The notes under the pieces are model-generated. The model searched no databases. It had not been told where the DNA came from and was given only the letters and a program-made list of their open reading frames with translations. From an uncultured Bacteroidota bacterium (lineage in GTDB: Bacteria; Bacteroidota; Bacteroidia; Chitinophagales; Chitinophagaceae), in the NCBI GenBank assembly GCA_903913355.1, contig CAIWKU010000356.1:1-11301 (forward strand): 11,301 nucleotides of DNA. Direction: 5' to 3'. Shown here piece after piece: positions 7,787 to 11,301 of this stretch; position 1 is the first letter of the stretch, and each line of letters begins with the position of its first letter. The position numbers and the translations under genes are program-made.

Positions 7787-8560
7787 ATGTATAAATACAT
7801 TTTAGCAGTAAGCATATTCTATTGCATTGCTTGTAGCGCAAATGCCCAACCCAAAAACTACACGGTTTCCAATGCTCACTCACATAATGATTATGTGCAT
7901 CCCGATCTTTTCTATGCGGCCTATTCTGAAGGCTTTGGATCGATTGAATCAGATATTTTTTTATACCAGGATCAACTGATCATTGGACATGATACTGCTG
8001 ATCTGAAAGCCGGACTCACCTTAGAAAAATATTATCTGTTACCACTTGACTCCTGTGCCAGGAGTAATGGAGGTAAACAGGTTTACCAAAAGAAGAAAAA
8101 ACAATTGATTCTGCTGATCGATATAAAAACTTCTCCAACAGAAACATTGAATAAGCTGGTAAGTATACTTGAAAAATTTCCATTATTGATTAGTAACCCG
8201 ACCCTTCGATTTGTAATCACAGGAAACCGTCCATCGCCTGTATTGTATACCAGTTACACCAAGTATATCTGGTTTGATGGAATTCTTTCAGATCATTATG
8301 AATCTGAAGCATTATCCCGAATAGTTATGATGAGTGATAATTTCAGAAAATATGCCGGCTGGGATGGGAAAACGGATATCAGCGCATCAGATAAAGAAAA
8401 ACTATTGACAAGTATTCAGTCATCTCACGCCCTTCGAAAGCCAGTTCGTTTCTGGAATGCTCCGGATACGATTCTTGCCTGGAAGCAGTTTATGCAACTG
8501 GGGGCAGACTATATAAATACGGATCATATACGTGAACTGGCTGCATTCCTGAAGCAATAG
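7787..8560 (+). CDS. Exported PI-PLC/GDPD-superfamily (AIM6-like) phosphodiesterase
   Basis: The 257-residue product has a signal peptide (MYKYILAVSIFYCIACSANA, likely cut before Gln21) and should be periplasmic or extracellular. The mature N-terminus has the AIM6-like motif NAHSHNDY (residues 29-36), followed by GSIESDIFL (Glu54, Asp56) and IIGHD (His68). These are the TIM-barrel metal and acid-base positions of the phosphatidylinositol-specific phospholipase C / glycerophosphodiester phosphodiesterase superfamily. Further barrel strands are LILLIDIKT (about 107-115) and RFVITG (about 141-146), and the tail GADYINTDH fits the last strand. ATG 7787 is used because the overlapping ATG 7783 stops after three codons. 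It follows the oxidoreductase by 21 bases and is probably the last gene of the cluster. Cleavage of a phospho- or phosphonodiester, such as a lipid headgroup, is inferred; no member close enough to fix the substrate is known to me. Confidence 0.82.
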   Translation: MYKYILAVSIFYCIACSANAQPKNYTVSNAHSHNDYVHPDLFYAAYSEGFGSIESDIFLYQDQLIIGHDTADLKAGLTLEKYYLLPLDSCARSNGGKQVYQKKKKQLILLIDIKTSPTETLNKLVSILEKFPLLISNPTLRFVITGNRPSPVLYTSYTKYIWFDGILSDHYESEALSRIVMMSDNFRKYAGWDGKTDISASDKEKLLTSIQSSHALRKPVRFWNAPDTILAWKQFMQLGADYINTDHIRELAAFLKQ

Positions 8561-8743
8561 TTAACACAGGAACTAAGCTTTTAGGAGAATTGCAGCCATT
8601 CAAAAGAGTAATCTGCTCTTTATACCAAGCATATTGATTTTCAAGGCTTAAATGGACTTAATTCGGGGATAATCAGCCCAAAGGCAATGAAAACTGGTAA
8701 AACCCGAAGAATTCACTACATTTAATCATTAAAAATTAATATT
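8561..8743 (+). promoter_or_regulatory. Probable leader and promoter region of the cold-shock gene
   Basis: The 183-base gap lacks a coding frame and precedes a cold-shock protein gene, a class whose mRNAs often carry long structured leaders. A short inverted repeat, AAAGAG (8603-8608) with CTCTTT (8616-8621), lacks a following T-run and so is not a convincing terminator for the upstream cluster. A TTG at 8634-8636 and TAATTCGG at 8659-8666 resemble a weak -33/-7 pair. The AT-rich AAAAATTAATATT before ATG 8744 is a typical Bacteroidota translation leader. Function is inferred from position. Confidence 0.35.
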
Positions 8744-8950
8744 ATGGCAACAGGAGTTGTAAAATGGTTCAATGATTCAAAAGGTTTTGGATTCATCACA
8801 CCAGATGATGGTGGAGAAGATTTGTTCGCACATTTTTCTGCAATTAATATGGGCGGATTTAAATCTTTGAAAGAAGGACAGAAAGTGTCTTTTGAAGTAA
8901 CTGATGGCAAAAAAGGTAAACAAGCTTCAAACATTCAATCGGCAGAATAG
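8744..8950 (+). CDS. cspA: Cold-shock domain RNA-binding protein
   Basis: This is a 68-residue single cold-shock domain of normal length. The start MATGVVKWFNDSKGFGFI contains RNP1 (KGFGFI) and is followed by RNP2 in DLFAHFSAI. The five-stranded OB-fold binds single-stranded RNA or DNA and acts as an RNA chaperone that melts mRNA structure, often induced by cold or growth changes. The family has several paralogues per genome, so the symbol only denotes the CspA type. It has its own leader and is closed by a strong terminator, so it is probably monocistronic and unconnected to the phosphonate genes upstream. Confidence 0.96.
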   Translation: MATGVVKWFNDSKGFGFITPDDGGEDLFAHFSAINMGGFKSLKEGQKVSFEVTDGKKGKQASNIQSAE

Positions 8951-9014
8951 CCCGAAACTCTGTTACCGAAAGGTGCACAGATTTGTCTGTACCGTACCCT
9001 ACCTAATTTACTGT

Positions 9015-9050
9015 AGCGCTGTGTTGAACTATCAATGCAGCGCTTCTTTT
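9015..9050 (+). terminator. Strong intrinsic terminator of the cold-shock gene
   Basis: AGCGCTGTGTTGA (9015-9027) folds on TCAATGCAGCGCT (9032-9044) with the loop ACTA. It makes a 13-bp stem with two G-U wobbles, followed by TCTTTT. It lies 65 bases after the cspA stop and just before the end of the converging gene at 9065. The tail is T-rich only in the + direction, so it serves the cspA transcript better than the opposing one. Confidence 0.85.
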
Positions 9051-9064
9051 GTTATTCCACTTCT

Positions 9065-10483
9065 CTAATCTGCGCAATCCATATTGGTTAACACTTTCGA
9101 CCTACTGAAAGGATGGAATGACAATAACAGATATCCACCTCCATTTAATGAGGGATCTTTTTGGAAAAGACCCAGATTATGTAATCCAATTACCAGGGGA
9201 CCCAGTTTTACGGCCGCTCCTACCCATAACTGTCCTTGTGTATTGTATTGAACTGGTAGGTAGGCCCCTAACCCAATGGTTTCCCACCTGGGTGTGAGGG
9301 TCAGTAAATTCAATTCACGGGTTCTTAGTTTGGTATAACTTGTTGTAGAATAAAAGTTAAGGCTTAGATCACTATTCACATAAAAATGACTACCCAGATT
9401 TTTGTCAATATTGATCACCAATCGGGTTGGATTGGTAATTGAGAAACTGTTTGTTACGTTTCCGGTTGATGAAAACAGTGTTGCCAGCGAATCCCTGAAA
9501 CCCTGAAGGGTTGAAGAAGCACTTAATTTTTGATCTAAACCATTGTCTTGAATAGTAGATACAGGATTTGAAAATTGCAGTGAGTTGGCACTGGGTGTAT
9601 AATAATTTGAACCAATATCCATGAGACTTGCACCAATTTTCCAGCTATAATTCAGGTTATTTTTAACCGGATTACCATATTCCTCTTCATTGTAAATCAT
9701 GTATTCTATTCCAAGGCTTAATCCAATCCCTAATTTGGTTTTATTAAAAAAATCACTAAAGCCCCCATTCCCGGTTCCCTGGTCATAGGTATCAGAATAG
9801 CCAAACCCACCACCACCACCAGTAAATGTATATGTGGTGTCAGTTACATTTTTGTTTTCCAGATAACTTATTTTGTTTAATTTAAGATAAGCTCCCGAAA
9901 GGCCTTTCATAATCTGTAAAGTAACCCCTCCGGTAAGTTTCTGATAATTATTTTCAATAAGCACCTGCGAATAATTCAGATCGGCCTCGAGCCAGCCGGT
10001 ATGTGTAATAAATCCATCCAGATAAGGAGTGTTACGGTTGTTTATTAGAAAACTGTGAATACTGGTTACTGTATCCACAATGTTTGCCGGCTGGGTTTTA
10101 ATATGATTATAAGTGCGTCCGCGAATATTAAAATTGATGGCATGCGAATGATCTATCTTGTATAAAAAATTCAAAAGACTTACATCAGCAGTGGCATGAA
10201 TAAAATGGCTGTTTAACCCCTGGTTGAATTTTAGCGCTGAGCTATCGTAATGAGAAAATGTAAAATTTTGTAAGTAAATAGAATTGGTACTCATTTTAAA
10301 CTGTAAAGAAAACAAACTGAGATCCCATTTATATAGTGAACCAACAGATGCTGCCGGATTATTAAAAACAGCGGTACTTCCAGTATAGGGAGAACCGTTC
10401 AAAGCCTGATAGCCCTGAGATTTTAACGAATAAGCCGTTAAAAGGAAAGATAAAAAAATCAGGTAGTGAATAAAATGCTTCAT
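9065..10483 (-). CDS. DUF5723-family outer-membrane beta-barrel protein
   Basis: The 472-residue protein has a signal peptide (hydrophobic IHYLIFLSFLLTAYSL, probable cleavage after the Ser-Gln at about residues 22-23) and a mature start GYQALNGSPYTGSTAVFNNPAAS typical of DUF5723 proteins. The rest alternates polar and hydrophobic residues in many strand-like stretches with Gly/Asn/Ser/Thr-rich turns, as expected for an outer-membrane barrel. A Gly-rich run (TGGGGGFGYSD, near residues 221-231) probably forms a loop. The family is common in Bacteroidota and has no settled function; a transport or envelope-structural role is only a guess. It converges on cspA and diverges from the ECF sigma gene, so it is probably transcribed alone. 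Confidence 0.85.
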   Translation of the reverse strand: MKHFIHYLIFLSFLLTAYSLKSQGYQALNGSPYTGSTAVFNNPAASVGSLYKWDLSLFSLQFKMSTNSIYLQNFTFSHYDSSALKFNQGLNSHFIHATADVSLLNFLYKIDHSHAINFNIRGRTYNHIKTQPANIVDTVTSIHSFLINNRNTPYLDGFITHTGWLEADLNYSQVLIENNYQKLTGGVTLQIMKGLSGAYLKLNKISYLENKNVTDTTYTFTGGGGGFGYSDTYDQGTGNGGFSDFFNKTKLGIGLSLGIEYMIYNEEEYGNPVKNNLNYSWKIGASLMDIGSNYYTPSANSLQFSNPVSTIQDNGLDQKLSASSTLQGFRDSLATLFSSTGNVTNSFSITNPTRLVINIDKNLGSHFYVNSDLSLNFYSTTSYTKLRTRELNLLTLTPRWETIGLGAYLPVQYNTQGQLWVGAAVKLGPLVIGLHNLGLFQKDPSLNGGGYLLLSFHPFSRSKVLTNMDCAD

Positions 10484-10550
10484 TACTAAAAATCTTGAAA
10501 TGACTTATCAAAAATCAAGCTCTTAAACCTGATTATCTTGGTAATTTTCA

Positions 10551-10580
10551 CAAATATCTTCATTGTCAGTCATAGGCAAG
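10551..10580 (-). promoter_or_regulatory. Candidate Bacteroidota-type promoter for the DUF5723 gene
   Basis: Read on the - strand, CTTG (10580-10577) lies 18 bases before GATATTTG (10558-10551), close to the Bacteroidota pattern TTTG-N19-TAnnTTTG with one mismatch in the -7 element. The predicted transcript would have a leader of about 60 bases before the ATG at 10483. The match rests on short motifs in AT-rich DNA. Confidence 0.35.
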
Positions 10581-10705
10581 TCACAGATTGGCCCGTAAAC
10601 CTTATTTGTTGACTACTCAACCATTTAAAATCTAAATTGTTGATAATCAATAGAAAGCTAAGATATTTCTGTCTTTGAGAGTGAAATATACAAATAATGG
10701 TGGTT

Positions 10706-10738
10706 TTTGCAGGTCAACCGAAGGTTTTTATAGTTTAT
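10706..10738 (+). promoter_or_regulatory. Candidate promoter for the ECF sigma gene
   Basis: TTTG at 10706-10709 is followed after 21 bases by TAGTTTAT at 10731-10738, a 6-of-8 match to the Bacteroidota -7 element TAnnTTTG. A start site near 10745 would leave a leader of about 22 bases before TTG 10767. The match is weak and comes from position and spacing only. Confidence 0.3.
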
Positions 10739-10766
10739 CACGTCTAAATCAGTAATAAAGAAATAC

Positions 10767-11301
10767 TTGAACGAAAAGGATCTCATTTTTTCTTTGCAAA
10801 AAGGTGATTCCGGTGCTTTCAGGCATCTTGTGGATACCTGGCAGCACATGGTGTATAACACTGTGCTAAGTATTGTGCAGGATATACAGGAAGCAGAAGA
10901 TATTGCACAGGAAGTATTTATACAGATATTCCAATCGATTGGTAGTTTCCGGGGAGACGCCAAACTCTCTACCTGGATCTATCGGATAGCAGTATCAAGG
11001 TCTTTGGATGCGGTTCGAAAGAGCAAATCAAAAAAAATGCTTGCCAACCTGAAATCTAAGTTTGGATTAAGTGATAAAGAAGAATCAGCCATTCATTTTT
11101 ATCATCCGGGGGTTCAGGCCGAAAATAAAGAGCGATCAGAGCTGCTTTTCAGAGCAATGAAAAAACTCCCGGAAAACCAACGTATTGCATTTGTGCTGAT
11201 TAAACTCGAAGGATTGGGCTATGCGGACACTGCTGAGATTATGAAACTAACGATTAAATCAGTGGAGGCATTGATGCATCGGGCAAAAGAAAATTTACGT
11301 A
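10767..11301 (+). CDS. ECF-type RNA polymerase sigma factor, 3' end outside the window
   Basis: An open frame of 178 codons runs off the right edge. It encodes a sigma-70 family ECF factor. Region 2 is seen at about residues 10-85: the FRHLVDTWQHMVYNTVLSI start, EAEDIAQEVFIQIFQSI (core binding, region 2.2), and KLSTWIYRIAVSRSLDAVRK (region 2.3-2.4, -10 recognition). Region 4 follows at about 125-178: AMKKLPENQRIAFVLIKLEGLGYADTAEIM and the recognition helix of KSVEALMHRAKENL. TTG 10767 is taken as the start because the frame is stopped at 10731-10733, no ATG or GTG lies between, and LNEKDLIFSLQKGD matches a normal ECF N-terminus. Such genes are commonly followed by an anti-sigma gene, which would be beyond the window. 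No target promoter is evident. Confidence 0.92.
   Translation, partial: MNEKDLIFSLQKGDSGAFRHLVDTWQHMVYNTVLSIVQDIQEAEDIAQEVFIQIFQSIGSFRGDAKLSTWIYRIAVSRSLDAVRKSKSKKMLANLKSKFGLSDKEESAIHFYHPGVQAENKERSELLFRAMKKLPENQRIAFVLIKLEGLGYADTAEIMKLTIKSVEALMHRAKENLR

Noticed and set aside
7635..7883. 82-codon - strand frame across the oxidoreductase/AIM6-like junction
   Set aside because: It overlaps two real genes in antisense and matches nothing I recognise.
8603..8621. Inverted repeat AAAGAG/CTCTTT after the AIM6-like gene
   Set aside because: The stem is only six base pairs and no T-run follows, so it is not called as a terminator.
8722..8934. 70-codon - strand frame opposite the cold-shock gene
   Set aside because: The + strand cold-shock domain is unmistakable, so the antisense frame is a by-product.
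10658..10963. 101-codon - strand frame near the right end
   Set aside because: It is antisense to the 5' half of the ECF sigma gene, whose region 2 motifs are clear.
1..11301. Search by eye for CRISPR arrays, insertion sequences, tRNA or rRNA genes
   Set aside because: No regularly spaced repeats, transposase frames, terminal inverted repeats or cloverleaf-like stretches were seen.

Overview
The window reads as chromosomal DNA of a Bacteroidota bacterium, most likely from the Chitinophagaceae or a near relative. The evidence is a SusC/SusD outer-membrane uptake pair, a DUF5690-type permease, a DUF5723-type outer-membrane protein, AT-rich sequence, A-rich leaders instead of strong Shine-Dalgarno sites, and Bacteroidota-like promoter candidates. 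The genus cannot be fixed from the sequence alone.

Layout. Bases 1-8560 hold eight genes, all on the + strand: the 3' end of a susC gene; a susD-like lipoprotein gene; an exported tyrosine/dual-specificity phosphatase; an exported alkaline-phosphatase-superfamily hydrolase; a PhnZ-type HD-domain oxygenase; a DUF5690 major-facilitator permease; a TIGR03364-type FAD-dependent oxidoreductase; and an exported PI-PLC/GDPD-like (AIM6-like) protein. Two gene junctions are separated by a single base (4522 and 6634), so these genes are probably cotranscribed in blocks. Hairpins after susD (2480-2517) and after the phosphatase gene (3389-3424) probably tune expression along the cluster. A 251-base gap (5099-5349) splits it into an upstream and a downstream half.

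Bases 8561-9050 carry a cold-shock protein gene with its leader and a strong intrinsic terminator. Converging on it from the - strand is a DUF5723-type outer-membrane protein gene (9065-10483). Divergent from that is an ECF sigma factor gene that starts with TTG at 10767 and runs off the right edge.

How the genes may work together. PhnZ and the TIGR03364 oxidoreductase are both recognised markers of aminophosphonate breakdown. With a SusCD importer, three secreted phosphoester-hydrolase-type proteins, and an inner-membrane permease that carries arginines where organophosphate:phosphate antiporters have them, the simplest reading is a locus for organophosphonate scavenging. An AEP-containing lipid or glycan, or a small aminophosphonate, would be bound and trimmed at the cell surface and in the periplasm, moved inward by the DUF5690 protein, and oxidised in the cytoplasm to release phosphate. 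The PhnY hydroxylase that usually feeds PhnZ is not in the window. The enzyme identities are well supported; the integrated pathway and the substrate are inference.
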